This document shows positions 1-8,586 of a stretch of 64,000 nucleotides of DNA, piece by piece. The DNA is taken from NCBI RefSeq assembly GCF_010470675.1, contig NZ_VOIQ01000001.1:62001-126000 (forward strand), given 5' to 3'. Positions within the stretch are counted from its first letter, which is position 1; each line of letters begins with the position of its first letter. The DNA comes from Desulfovibrio sp. JC010. Lineage in GTDB: Bacteria; Desulfobacterota; Desulfovibrionia; Desulfovibrionales; Desulfovibrionaceae. The notes under the pieces were generated by a model, which saw only the letters and a list, made by a program, of their open reading frames with translations, made no database searches and was not told the DNA's origin. Both the position numbers and the translations under genes were made by a program.

Positions 1-227
1 ATGAAATCGTACGCATGGTGGAAGCTTCCGCAGACCAGATTGAAGGTATCGCAGCAGCAGCGGAAGAACAGTCCGCATCCAGTGAACAGATCAGCCGCGC
101 AACGGATGAAATCAACGTGATCTCAGCCGAAGCCGCTGAAACCACTGTCCAGTCGGCCATGGCTATTTCCGAAGTTGCCAAACTTGCCGCAAACATCAAG
201 GAACTGATCCGCAACATGCAGTCATAA
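1..227 (+). CDS. Methyl-accepting chemotaxis protein, C-terminal end (partial)
   Basis: The reading frame is open from the left edge (first full codon at position 3), so the gene begins outside the window. The visible 74 residues are the distal helix of a chemoreceptor signalling domain: an alanine- and glutamate-rich heptad pattern containing AAAAEEQSASSEQI, which is typical of the adaptation (methylation) helix that follows the CheA/CheW-contacting hairpin tip. The protein ends in a short KELIRNMQS tail with no NWETF-type CheR/CheB docking pentapeptide. Sensor domain and ligand cannot be inferred from this fragment. A strong hairpin terminator follows directly. Confidence 0.85.
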   Translation, partial: EIVRMVEASADQIEGIAAAAEEQSASSEQISRATDEINVISAEAAETTVQSAMAISEVAKLAANIKELIRNMQS

Positions 228-251
228 AAGCTGCGGACAAGTACAAATAAC

Positions 252-282
252 GGCGGTCTCCCATGCGGGGACCGCCTTTTTT
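252..282 (+). terminator. Rho-independent terminator after the chemoreceptor gene
   Basis: A GC-rich stem (GGCGGTC...GACCGCC, with CCC/GGG pairs inside and an ATGC loop) is followed by a run of six T residues. It lies 25 bases after the chemoreceptor stop codon and separates it from asnB. Confidence 0.85.
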
Positions 283-377
283 CTGCGCTCATGCCCCTTC
301 CTTGACCGGGCAAAAAACTATGTGTAACCAGCTTTCAGACTGAAACATCAACCCTTCGACCCGGCGGTATAAAAAAC

Positions 378-2249
378 ATGTGCGGCATTGCAGGATATTT
401 CCAGCCCGGAAGACAGCCCAAAAGCATCAAACCGATACTCGACCTCCTCACCCACCGGGGACCGGACTTTCAACATATTCACACGCAAGACAGCATCGAA
501 CTGGGGCACACCCGGCTCTCCATCCTCGACCTTTCCGAACATGGCCACCAGCCCATGATCGCCCCGGACAGCGGCAACACCATTGTTTTCAACGGGGAGA
601 TATACAACTTCAAATCCCTGCGCGAAAAGCTGGCCAGCAAAGGACACAGCTTCACTTCATCCGGAGATACGGAAGTACTGCTCAAGCTTTACGCCGAGTA
701 CGGCGAAAAATGCATCTCCATGCTGCGCGGCATGTTCGCATTCGCCATCTGGGATGAGGAAAAGCAGCAACTGCTCATCGCAAGGGACCGACTGGGTAAA
801 AAACCTTTCTACTACGCGCAAAGCGGTAACGGCTTCATTTTCGCGTCCGAAATACGAGCACTCGCCGCCCACCCGGATATTTCCAAAGACATAGACGTAC
901 AGGCCGTTGACCTGTTCATGAGCACCGGATGCGTCCCGGCACCTTTTTCCATTTATTCCGCCATCCGCAAACTTCCGGCTGCGCACTACGGCATAGTAAA
1001 CGCGTCCGGCTTACGCATGCAACGTTACTGGTCCCTTGATTTCACGCAGAAAATTGACTGTTCCGAAGACGAAGCTTTGGACTCCCTGCATACACAACTT
1101 ATGGAGGCGACCCGGATCAGGCTGGAAAGTGACGTCCCGCTGGGTGCACTGCTGTCCGGCGGGGTTGATTCCAGCCTCATCGTGGCCCTCATGGCCGAGT
1201 GCGGCAGTAAATCCATTGATACCTTCACCATCGGATTCCACGAGAAAAAATATGATGAATCCGGCCATGCAGCCAAGGTGGCCAGACATCTAGGCGTGAA
1301 CCACCATGTGGAATATCTGGACCCGTCCCAGTTTGAAAACATGCTCCCGGCGGTAGTCCGCCAATACGGCGAGCCTTTTTCCGATGACGCGGCACTGGCG
1401 ACCATGCTGCTCAGCGAGGCCACCCGCAAACACGTAACCGTGGCCTTAAGCGGTGACGGCGGCGATGAACTGGCCTGCGGATATTCAGCATACACCCACG
1501 TAAAACTAGCCTCCACCCTTGCTCCGCTGATCGGCAAAAAAATATTGCCGGAGCAAAATATCGCCGCCGCCTTCAACAGCAAAACCGCACTGGGTAAATT
1601 GCGCCGCAAAATGATCTGCAAATTCCACCCGGAATTCAAACGCATCCTGCGCAACGAGTACAAAGTATCCCGCTACAAAAATGATGTTTACCGCACCGAT
1701 ATCCGCGAGCAACTGGGAGATTTTAATTTAAAATGGATGTACGAACTTTCCCGGCAGGCCTGCGCCCATGCCCGCACCCCGGCTGAACGGCTGCTCTGGA
1801 TGGACACAGTCCACTTTTTGGCCGATGCCCTGCTGGTCAAGGTGGATATCGCCTCCATGGCCCACAGTCTTGAAGTGCGCTCTCCGCTGCTGGATCATGA
1901 ACTTTTCGACTACATGGCAACCCTGCCCCCGGAACTGAAACTCAAGGGCGGCGAATCAAAATACCTGCTCAAGAAACTGGCCGAACGCTATCTGCCGAAG
2001 GACATCCTCTACCGCCGCAAGCAGGGCTTTTCCATGCCCGTTGCCAAGTGGACCAGCGGCGATTCCGCAGACTTCACCCTTGATGCCGTCAGTCAGGCAA
2101 CCCCGTTCCTGCAGCAGTTCTTTGATATGAACATGCTGAACAGACGCATTAATGAACATGTGTCAGGCCGTAAAAAGCACAAGAATTTTGTCTGGAATAT
2201 CCTGAACCTCGCTCTCTGGGCTGTGGAGCATGGGGCCGGGCGGGTTTAG
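378..2249 (+). CDS. asnB: Asparagine synthase (glutamine-hydrolysing)
   Basis: The 623-residue protein has the class-II amidotransferase N-terminus MCGIAGYF with catalytic Cys2, the FNGEIYN glutamine-binding region near residue 71, and the synthetase PP-loop SGGVDSS at residues 260-266. It should convert aspartate to asparagine (or amidate a related substrate) using glutamine and ATP in the cytoplasm. The length matches AsnB-type enzymes; several paralogues of this family work in cell-surface polysaccharide or peptide modification, so the physiological substrate is not certain. The gene stands alone between a terminator upstream and a spacer downstream. The ATG start is fixed by the obligatory Cys at position 2. 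Confidence 0.9.
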   Translation: MCGIAGYFQPGRQPKSIKPILDLLTHRGPDFQHIHTQDSIELGHTRLSILDLSEHGHQPMIAPDSGNTIVFNGEIYNFKSLREKLASKGHSFTSSGDTEVLLKLYAEYGEKCISMLRGMFAFAIWDEEKQQLLIARDRLGKKPFYYAQSGNGFIFASEIRALAAHPDISKDIDVQAVDLFMSTGCVPAPFSIYSAIRKLPAAHYGIVNASGLRMQRYWSLDFTQKIDCSEDEALDSLHTQLMEATRIRLESDVPLGALLSGGVDSSLIVALMAECGSKSIDTFTIGFHEKKYDESGHAAKVARHLGVNHHVEYLDPSQFENMLPAVVRQYGEPFSDDAALATMLLSEATRKHVTVALSGDGGDELACGYSAYTHVKLASTLAPLIGKKILPEQNIAAAFNSKTALGKLRRKMICKFHPEFKRILRNEYKVSRYKNDVYRTDIREQLGDFNLKWMYELSRQACAHARTPAERLLWMDTVHFLADALLVKVDIASMAHSLEVRSPLLDHELFDYMATLPPELKLKGGESKYLLKKLAERYLPKDILYRRKQGFSMPVAKWTSGDSADFTLDAVSQATPFLQQFFDMNMLNRRINEHVSGRKKHKNFVWNILNLALWAVEHGAGRV

Positions 2250-2284
2250 GCTGAAGGCAACGACACACGAATCCATGTAGATTA

Positions 2285-2303
2285 ATGTTGTCAAAATCAA
2301 CAT
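2285..2303. repeat. Small inverted repeat in the spacer after asnB
   Basis: The arms ATGTTG and CAACAT flank a 7-base AT-rich loop. It lies in the 181-base spacer (2250-2430) that otherwise shows no gene. It could be a weak terminator or a regulator site; there is no T-run, so termination is doubtful. Confidence 0.3.
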
Positions 2304-2423
2304 ACGTGGTTATATTGTATACAGGTAGATTGAACGGGGCTGTTCAGTAATGAGCGGTTTCTACTTGCCGCCATGCAAATGGTCCGAGCCGTGCTGGATA
2401 ATCAAGAGTACCCGCGATTTTTT

Positions 2424-2454
2424 AAAGCCCCTATTTAGGGGCTTTAATTTTTTC
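2424..2454. terminator. Bidirectional hairpin terminator
   Basis: The arms AAAGCCCCTA and TAGGGGCTTT make a perfect 10-bp stem with a 2-base loop. T-rich tracts lie on both sides, so it can act on either strand. The stop codon of the minus-strand gene that starts at 3024 lies inside the stem. Confidence 0.8.
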
Positions 2455-3024
2455 ACCACGATAAGTTTTCCCCAGCAAAACAAAACCTTTTACTTTCTTA
2501 TGCAACTTCATGCTGTGGACGGGCACGTAAGCACTCTCCACATAGATTTCGATTCTACCCTTTCCTTTCTTCCTGATATTGAAAAACACGTGATATTTTT
2601 GGATCTGCCCAAAGTTATCCAGCTGTTCTACAACAATAAAATTCCTATGTTTTCCAAAGTAGCACTGTTTTTCAACAATATCCTTCATAATTACCGGAAG
2701 CGACAACGATAATTTATACCTTTCCTTTGAAAAACACCTTTCCTGCCCACCTTCATCAATAATTGAAGAACACGCTGTAACTCCCTTGCGCAAAAGCCAT
2801 TGTTTACCTTCGGTCACACAATGCGAGCTGTATTTCAAAACCAAGGTCAGCTTAACTTCCGGGTAGCGTCCTTTAGCCGGGATAGTAACAGTATCAACAG
2901 ATGTTTTGAGGTGCTCAAGATCATAATTGACAGCATCAACCTCGATCTTCAAATCCTCTTTAATATAATCCCATTGCATTGCAGACCACGACCAGCGTTT
3001 AAAATTTAAAATAATCCAAATCAA
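2431..3024 (-). CDS. Uncharacterised protein, no family recognised
   Basis: The frame encodes up to 197 residues from a TTG start (3024), or 181 from the internal ATG at 2976. Neither start has a convincing ribosome-binding site. The protein is basic, with many Lys and aromatic residues and predicted beta-type segments (for example VTIPAKGRYPEVKLTLVLKY), and no signal peptide or membrane helix. Base composition is AT-richer than the flanking asnB and znu-type genes, which may indicate acquired DNA. It ends inside a good terminator hairpin, supporting a real minus-strand gene. I do not recognise the family and propose no function. Confidence 0.5.
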   Translation of the reverse strand: MIWIILNFKRWSWSAMQWDYIKEDLKIEVDAVNYDLEHLKTSVDTVTIPAKGRYPEVKLTLVLKYSSHCVTEGKQWLLRKGVTACSSIIDEGGQERCFSKERYKLSLSLPVIMKDIVEKQCYFGKHRNFIVVEQLDNFGQIQKYHVFFNIRKKGKGRIEIYVESAYVPVHSMKLHKKVKGFVLLGKTYRGEKIKAPK

Positions 3025-3084
3025 TTAAGCTGATCTTAGGTATACCAAACCGTCTTATTTTTAAAGAAAATTATAAACGGGTCG

Positions 3085-3894
3085 CTAAATATAACTCCTC
3101 ACCTTCCCCACAACCGCCGATAAAACAAACCCCGCCACGCTCACTCCAATGATGGTGGCCCCGGATGAAAGATTCAGCTGATAGGAAAGCAAAAGTCCGC
3201 TTACGCAGAAGACCATGCTCAGGATTGAAGACAGGACCATCATGGAAAATAGTGATGATGTCCGGCCCTCGGCTATCTGGGGCGGAATGGTTAAAAGAGC
3301 AATGACCAGAATCAGCCCCACCACCCGGATAACCATGACCACACTTAGCGCGATCAAAGCCAGCATGATGAAATACAGCATGGTCACCGGAACGCCCCGC
3401 GCACGGGCAAATTCCTCGTCAAAAGACATGGCCCAGAATCCCTTGTAGCAGGCGAAAACCACCAGCAGCACGAGTGTTGCCATGCCTCCCATAAGCAGCA
3501 GGTCGGACTTGGGAGTGGCAAGAATGCCCCCGAAAAGATAGCTCATCAGATCCACATTATAGCCGGGAGTTATGTCCAGCAGGATAATTCCAAGTGCCAT
3601 GCCCGCAGCCCACATGACCCCGATAAAAGCATCAGCCCGTTCTTTTACCTTCATGGTTACCAACGCCATGAGCAGGGCTGCGCAGACTGCGAATCCGGCT
3701 GTGACCGGCAGCATGGGCAAGCCCAGAAAAAAGGCCAGCCCCACCCCGCCGTACGAAGCGTGAGCAACCCCACCGGCCAGCAGCACCACCCGGTTGACCA
3801 CCACCAGCGCACCGATAACCCCGCAAATGATGGAAGCGAGCACCCCGGCCATAAGGGCATTCTGCATGAATTCATAGCTCAGCATCTCAAGCAT
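3085..3894 (-). CDS. znuB: Metal ABC transporter permease, ABC-3 family (zinc/manganese/iron type)
   Basis: The 269-residue polytopic protein (about eight hydrophobic segments) matches the ABC-3 family of divalent-metal importers. The start at 3894 is preferred over longer frames because AAGGAG lies 6 bases upstream and the longer N-terminus would be unconserved-looking and largely hidden in the preceding gene. It overlaps the end of the ATPase gene by 8 bases, showing translational coupling. It would form the membrane channel for a periplasmically delivered metal. The metal is inferred from family only: Zn, Mn and Fe systems cannot be separated here. No solute-binding protein gene is adjacent. 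Confidence 0.8.
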   Translation of the reverse strand: MLEMLSYEFMQNALMAGVLASIICGVIGALVVVNRVVLLAGGVAHASYGGVGLAFFLGLPMLPVTAGFAVCAALLMALVTMKVKERADAFIGVMWAAGMALGIILLDITPGYNVDLMSYLFGGILATPKSDLLLMGGMATLVLLVVFACYKGFWAMSFDEEFARARGVPVTMLYFIMLALIALSVVMVIRVVGLILVIALLTIPPQIAEGRTSSLFSMMVLSSILSMVFCVSGLLLSYQLNLSSGATIIGVSVAGFVLSAVVGKVRSYI

Positions 3895-4708
3895 TCCAGT
3901 CTCCTTCGTTGTCATCGGATTCAGGATGGAATTCCAGCACCCGGTGCGGCACCTCGCCGTGGGTAACCAGCTCAATGGGGCAGGTTCCCTTGATTGTTTC
4001 ACCGTACGCTTCGCTGAGCAATTCATGGGTAAGCTTGGGCTGGTCGTGGAGGTGTACCTTGCGATTTACGCAGGCGACTGACTTCACACCCTGCCCAAGC
4101 ACGGAAATATCATGGCTGACCATGATGATGGTCATCTCTTCATTAAGCTCCTTAAGCAGGCAGTACAGCCCGCTCTTCCCGGCCTGATCCACGCTGGCCG
4201 CAGGTTCATCCAAAAGCAACAGTTGCGGTTCATCCACAATTGCCCGGGCAATGAACACCCGCTGTTTCTGCCCGCCGGAAAGATCGGAAATACGGCGGTC
4301 GATATGTTCAAGCATGCCTACCCGATCAAGTGCCTTCTCCACATCACCACCGGAGCCGTTACCGAAATTGAGTCCGAAAACACCTTTCAATCCTGAAGCA
4401 ACCTTGCCCATAAGAACGGCATCGCGCACTGTAATGGGAAAACTAGTGGAAACCGTCGTATATTGAGGCATATAGCCGATGCTTCCACCATGTCTGCCCG
4501 GCTCCAGCCCAAGTATTTCAATATTGCCCTGCTGCGGTTCAATAAGCCCCAGCAGCAACTTGAGCAGAGTGGTTTTGCCCCCGCCGTTAGGCCCGATCAC
4601 GGCCAGATAATCTCCGGAGAGAATATCAAAGCTTACGTCATCGAGCACTGTATGCTTTCCGTAACCGAAGCTTACCCCGGCAAAACTTATGACTTTTTCC
4701 TGATTCAT
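3887..4708 (-). CDS. znuC: Metal ABC transporter ATP-binding protein
   Basis: The 273-residue ABC ATPase has Walker A GPNGGGKTT, signature LSGGQKQRV, Walker B LLLLDEP and an H-loop SHD. It pairs with the overlapping ABC-3 permease gene downstream. The C-terminal tail (EFHPESDDNEGDWNA) is acidic and not needed for the ABC fold. The ATG at 4708 is chosen because the fold begins right after it (VISFAGVSFGYG); a 35-residue upstream extension is in frame but carries no recognisable domain. The upstream 247-base spacer toward ltaE must hold divergent promoters. No Zur or Fur box was confidently identified. Confidence 0.85.
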   Translation of the reverse strand: MNQEKVISFAGVSFGYGKHTVLDDVSFDILSGDYLAVIGPNGGGKTTLLKLLLGLIEPQQGNIEILGLEPGRHGGSIGYMPQYTTVSTSFPITVRDAVLMGKVASGLKGVFGLNFGNGSGGDVEKALDRVGMLEHIDRRISDLSGGQKQRVFIARAIVDEPQLLLLDEPAASVDQAGKSGLYCLLKELNEEMTIIMVSHDISVLGQGVKSVACVNRKVHLHDQPKLTHELLSEAYGETIKGTCPIELVTHGEVPHRVLEFHPESDDNEGDWNA

Positions 4709-4912
4709 ATAACTTGCAACCTTTACCGAGTTTAATCTTATTCGGCACCCAAGCTGATATCCCAATTGAGAATGAATTGCACTATCTTTTTGCGACAAGA
4801 TATTTAACGCCATGTAAACCTTGACATATCACGTCCTGACATTAATTCCCACCTGCGGAATGCCAGTTGAAAAGCACTTTTCGCCAAACCACCCACTAAG
4901 AAGACAGCATTC

Positions 4913-4942
4913 GTAATATGAAAATGCCGTCAATAATATTAC
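4913..4942. repeat. Inverted repeat upstream of ltaE
   Basis: Perfect 7-bp arms GTAATAT and ATATTAC are separated by 16 bases, ending 13 bases before the ltaE ATG. It may be an operator, but the match to any known regulator is not evident. Confidence 0.3.
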
Positions 4943-4955
4943 AAGGATATTTCCC

Positions 4956-5972
4956 ATGCGATCATTTGCCAGCGACAACTATTCCGGGGTGCATCCCGAA
5001 ATCATGCAAGCCATTGTAGAAGCCAACGAAGACCACATGTCTTCTTACGGCGCAGATCCTGTTTCCGCAGAAGCGGAAAAACTTTTCAAAGATATTTTCG
5101 GGCAGCAGGCCAAAATTTTCTTCCTGACCACCGGGACCGCCACCAACACCCTGATCCTGCGCCATCTCTGCAAAAGCTGGAACAGCGTTATCTGTTCTCA
5201 CGACGCGCACATCAATGTGGATGAGTGCGGTTCACCGGAAAGTATGGGCATCAAGCTCATGCTGGCAGAAACCGTAAACGGCAAGATCACCGTGGAGACC
5301 ATCAAACCGCTGGTTCCTGCCGAGCCGGACGTACACCGTGCTCAGCCCGCAGTTATCTCCATCACCCAGAACACCGAACTGGGCACCCTTTACTCCGTAG
5401 GCGAAATCAAAGCCATCTGCGATTTCGCGCACAGCAAAGGACTTTACGTACACATGGATGGAGCCAGAATTGCCAACGCTGCAGCTGCTTTGGGGATTAC
5501 TTTCAAAGAAATGACCGTGGATTGCGGAGTAGACGTACTCTCTTTCGGCGGTACCAAAAACGGCTGCATGTGCGCGGAAGCAGCGGTTTTCATCAACCCT
5601 GAAGCGGGCGAAAATTTCGAATACCTGCGCAAGCAGAACATGCAGCTTATCTCCAAGATGCGATACGTGGGCGCGCAGTTCAAAGCCCTGCTCACTGACG
5701 AGCTATGGAAACGCAATGCCGAGCACTCCAACGCACTGGCCCGCAAGCTGGCCGACAAAGCCGCAGCCATCAAAGGCGTAAAAATCACCCGCCCGGTGGA
5801 AGCCAACGGCGTTTTCGCCATCATCCCCGAACATGCCGTGGAAAAACTACAGGAAAGATTCCCCTTCTACGTCTGGGATGAACAGACCGGAGAAGTGCGC
5901 TGGATGACCTCATGGTCTACTACTGAAGAAGATATTGATAATTTTTGTAGTGCGTTGGAAGAATTAGTATAA
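4956..5972 (+). CDS. ltaE: Low-specificity L-threonine aldolase
   Basis: The 338-residue protein is a fold-type I PLP enzyme of the threonine aldolase family: N-terminal SDNYSG motif, an HINVDECG segment near residue 85, HMDGARIANA (PLP-contacting Asp and Arg) and SFGGTKNG with the Schiff-base Lys. It should cleave L-threonine or L-allo-threonine to glycine and acetaldehyde in the cytoplasm. ACAAGGAT provides a ribosome-binding site. The gene is monocistronic and is followed by an unusually long hairpin repeat. Confidence 0.9.
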   Translation: MRSFASDNYSGVHPEIMQAIVEANEDHMSSYGADPVSAEAEKLFKDIFGQQAKIFFLTTGTATNTLILRHLCKSWNSVICSHDAHINVDECGSPESMGIKLMLAETVNGKITVETIKPLVPAEPDVHRAQPAVISITQNTELGTLYSVGEIKAICDFAHSKGLYVHMDGARIANAAAALGITFKEMTVDCGVDVLSFGGTKNGCMCAEAAVFINPEAGENFEYLRKQNMQLISKMRYVGAQFKALLTDELWKRNAEHSNALARKLADKAAAIKGVKITRPVEANGVFAIIPEHAVEKLQERFPFYVWDEQTGEVRWMTSWSTTEEDIDNFCSALEELV

Positions 5973-5974
5973 AT

Positions 5975-6060
5975 GCCTCCGGCGGCTGGGGAAGGGGAGA
6001 GAAAACTTTGCTAACGCCCGAAGATTTTCTCTCCCCTTCCCCAGACCCCATCCCCTCTCT
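5975..6060 (+). repeat. Intergenic repeat copy A with 20-bp inverted repeat
   Basis: The copy opens with GCCTCCGGCGGC and then carries a perfect 20-bp inverted repeat (arms 5986-6005 and 6025-6044) rich in GGGGAAGGGGAGAG, with a 19-base loop. The start is shared with other copies in this window, but the stem sequence is different and the GCTTCGCCGC end is missing. It sits between the convergent ltaE and acyltransferase genes and may terminate both. Confidence 0.75.
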
Positions 6061-6072
6061 TTCAAAGACGTT

Positions 6073-7890
6073 TTAGTTATGCTTCGCCCTGTGAAAATCT
6101 AAATACTTACGTCCCTGTTCCTTACCCATGAACTTGAACAAACTGCGCTCGGAAGTCTCCAGCAGATCGACTACGATCAGACCATCAAGGGCATTGCCGA
6201 AATCAGGATCAACATTGAACCCGGCCAGCCTGCCGCCTATCTTCAGGTAATGACGCAGCAGCACTGGAATTCCGGGGCCGCCTTCAATATCCTGCACTAC
6301 TTTTTCAAGATCACTAGGATCGCAGGATGCGATGCCGGGCATGTACTTTTCCCAGCGTTTCAGCTTCTTGAATTTCAAGGGCCGGGCCGGGGAAATAAGC
6401 TCCGCAAGATCAGCGCGGCCATTATACTTCATGAGTGAATCAGCAATGAATTCGCGGGATATTTTCTTGTAGTCATTGGAAATGCTCACACAGCCGAACA
6501 GGTAACGGTACTGCGGGTTGCGCGCCAGATAAGCAGCGATCCCTTTCCAGAGCATCATCAGAGAATAGAAGTTCTTCTGAAAGCCGGGACGGATAAAAGA
6601 CCTGCCCAACTCAAGGGCTGGGCTAACCTTTTCAAAAAACTCCGGCTTAAAGCGGAAGAAAGAATGACTGTAGACCCCGTTCAACCCGAACCGCTCAATC
6701 TGCTCGTCCGCACGGGCAATACGGTAGGCCCCGGCAATCTCTTTAGTTTCTTTGTGCCAGAGCACCAGATGGATGAAGGTATTGTCAAAACGGTCCACAT
6801 CCACGGCCTGCCCGGTGCCTTCGCCCACCTGCCGAAAAGTTTTTTCACGCAGCCGTCCGATTTCATGGAGCACGAACGGACAGCTCGCGGCATGCACTTC
6901 ATGCACGGCAAATTCGTTATTCTCCACCAATACGGACTCCGGTCCGAGCATGGTCAATTCGGTAATAATCCTGCGCTGTGCGGTCTGGTCACTGATGGGC
7001 TTTTCTTTTTTCTTGAACGCGGGCAGGGCAATTTTTTTCTTCTTGAAACGGGACCGCAGGCTGTAGGTACGAAAACGCAAATACTCCATCAGCTCGCGTT
7101 TATTGTCAAAAGCGTCCATGCGTTCTCCGCTGACAGTGTTACCTACTGCGAATTCCACCGGACCTGATTTCTTCTTCAGGTTCTCGCGAGGCAGCAGCAC
7201 TGTGCGCAGGCTGGGATGAACCATGCCCGCAGCCTGAAACAGCAAGCTGTTCCGACCATGGAAAAACACCGGGGTGGCACTGGCACCGGTGCGCTTGATA
7301 ATCCCGCCCACAGTAGGACTCCAGACCGGATCTTCAACTTTAGCACCCTTGATATTCAGGCTGGCAACTTCCCCGGCGGGAAAAACCGCCAGCATGCCGC
7401 CTCCCTTGACCCACTTCACTGCCTCTTTAAGGCCGGAAATATTTCCGAGATGGGAATCCTTGCGTCCGAAGGGGTCCACTGCGATAAGGTGTTCCTTCAT
7501 TTCCGGGATCAGGCCGAGCATGAAATTTGCCATGATTTTGACATCAGGTCGCACCGCTTTCAGCAGCTGCATCAGAATCAACCCTTCCACAACACCGAAA
7601 GGATGGTTGGCCACCACCACAGAAGGACCGCTTTTGGGTATACGTTTCAACTCCCGGCTATCCAGCTCAACACTCACACCCAGTAAGTTGAGCACTTTGC
7701 TCACAAAATCCTCATGATCCTTTTCAACCCAATGTTCTTCATCATGCACCCGGCTGTACAATGTATTCAACCGCGGCAGGCATAAAAGATGTGACAAGGG
7801 TTTTTCCACCAGAGAGAACAAAGTTTCCCTGAAAGGATCCTCAAATGGAGATTTTAAACTGAACAGTTCAGAACATGTTTCGCGAACCAT
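6073..7890 (-). CDS. Fused two-domain acyltransferase (OlsF-like, PlsC-type plus GNAT-type)
   Basis: The 605-residue protein joins two acyltransferase modules. The first third carries a PlsC/lysophospholipid-acyltransferase core: NHPFG with the catalytic-type His near residue 96 (an HX4D variant), and an FPAGE motif. The second half (from about residue 330) resembles the OlsB/hemolysin-type GNAT fold that N-acylates amino acids, with an ELGRSFIRP motif. This order resembles OlsF, the bifunctional ornithine-lipid synthase, so a membrane-lipid role is likely; whether the acceptor is ornithine is inference. The start at 7890 has GGGAG 6-7 bases upstream; a 20-residue longer frame lacks one. Its 3' end converges with ltaE. 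Confidence 0.75.
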   Translation of the reverse strand: MVRETCSELFSLKSPFEDPFRETLFSLVEKPLSHLLCLPRLNTLYSRVHDEEHWVEKDHEDFVSKVLNLLGVSVELDSRELKRIPKSGPSVVVANHPFGVVEGLILMQLLKAVRPDVKIMANFMLGLIPEMKEHLIAVDPFGRKDSHLGNISGLKEAVKWVKGGGMLAVFPAGEVASLNIKGAKVEDPVWSPTVGGIIKRTGASATPVFFHGRNSLLFQAAGMVHPSLRTVLLPRENLKKKSGPVEFAVGNTVSGERMDAFDNKRELMEYLRFRTYSLRSRFKKKKIALPAFKKKEKPISDQTAQRRIITELTMLGPESVLVENNEFAVHEVHAASCPFVLHEIGRLREKTFRQVGEGTGQAVDVDRFDNTFIHLVLWHKETKEIAGAYRIARADEQIERFGLNGVYSHSFFRFKPEFFEKVSPALELGRSFIRPGFQKNFYSLMMLWKGIAAYLARNPQYRYLFGCVSISNDYKKISREFIADSLMKYNGRADLAELISPARPLKFKKLKRWEKYMPGIASCDPSDLEKVVQDIEGGPGIPVLLRHYLKIGGRLAGFNVDPDFGNALDGLIVVDLLETSERSLFKFMGKEQGRKYLDFHRAKHN

Positions 7891-8029
7891 CGGCAGCTCC
7901 CTGCTATTGATTTTTTTAATTATCAACAATACCGAAGCAGCCGCCCGCATGTGTTACCCTGCAGTGACATGTGTTTTACATTTTTAAACTTTCCAGCCTT
8001 AAACCCGAATAGACAATCCTATACTTGTT

Positions 8030-8066
8030 TAAAAATAAAAAAGCAGACAAATTCTGCCTGCTTTTA
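8030..8066 (-). terminator. Hairpin terminator after the 120-residue protein gene
   Basis: Read on the minus strand, AAAGCAGGCA and TGTCTGCTTT form a stem with one G-U pair around GAATT, followed by a long T-rich tract. It lies 31 bases past the stop at 8097. A T-rich flank on the plus side makes it potentially bidirectional. Confidence 0.7.
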
Positions 8067-8096
8067 TTTAATACTTGTCAAACGTTCAGAAAGGAA

Positions 8097-8459
8097 CTAT
8101 TGAATAGTTCCAAGATCGGCTTTCATATGCCAATGATCCCTTGGGATTGGGATACAGAAACTGCGTTCCGCCACGTCGGCACAAAGAATCAACCCCTTGG
8201 TATCCTGATCCCAAAACACACGATCTATAAAGAAGGCTATAGCTTGTGAATTGGTCAACTTTTCGGGGCGGCTGCCGGGCATGAATCTTTGCATCACTGC
8301 AACGGCAGCTTTTTTCAGGGTTCGTACGGCATTGGTGGAAATTGCCACATCCTGAAAATCCAGTTCGTGGAGAATTGCGCTTTCACCGGCCATGACCTGG
8401 GCGATCTTAACCCGCTCCTCAGACGCTTCACGGTGTTCACGGTGTTCACGGTTATTCAT
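8097..8459 (-). CDS. Uncharacterised 120-residue protein
   Basis: The protein begins with a short charged repeat (three HRE-type units encoded by a tandem GTGAACACC-like 9-base repeat), then a mixed helical segment (KIAQVMAGESAILHELDF) and a C-terminal part rich in Trp, His and Asp. No signal peptide or membrane helix is visible. A perfect AGGAGG ribosome-binding site precedes the ATG, and a terminator follows, so the gene is very likely real. I do not recognise a family. It is transcribed alone, divergent from the TreZ-like gene. Confidence 0.65.
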   Translation of the reverse strand: MNNREHREHREASEERVKIAQVMAGESAILHELDFQDVAISTNAVRTLKKAAVAVMQRFMPGSRPEKLTNSQAIAFFIDRVFWDQDTKGLILCADVAERSFCIPIPRDHWHMKADLGTIQ

Positions 8460-8586
8460 GGTCTGCCTCCTGATGCTGTTACGAGATGCAAGTACTCAAT
8501 CACATGCAAAAGACGAGCCGACTGTTGGTATCAGTATACATTATTACTAGCTCAAAAACAAATTTATTTTTAACACGGGCGCTACT

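Noticed and set aside
2350-2712. Plus-strand open frame across the terminator and unrecognised gene
   Set aside because: It reads through a strong hairpin and lies opposite a frame with better features; no ribosome-binding site.
4913-4942. Inverted repeat as a zinc-uptake regulator (Zur/Fur) operator
   Set aside because: The spacing and sequence do not fit a Zur or Fur box and it is nearer ltaE than the metal transporter genes.
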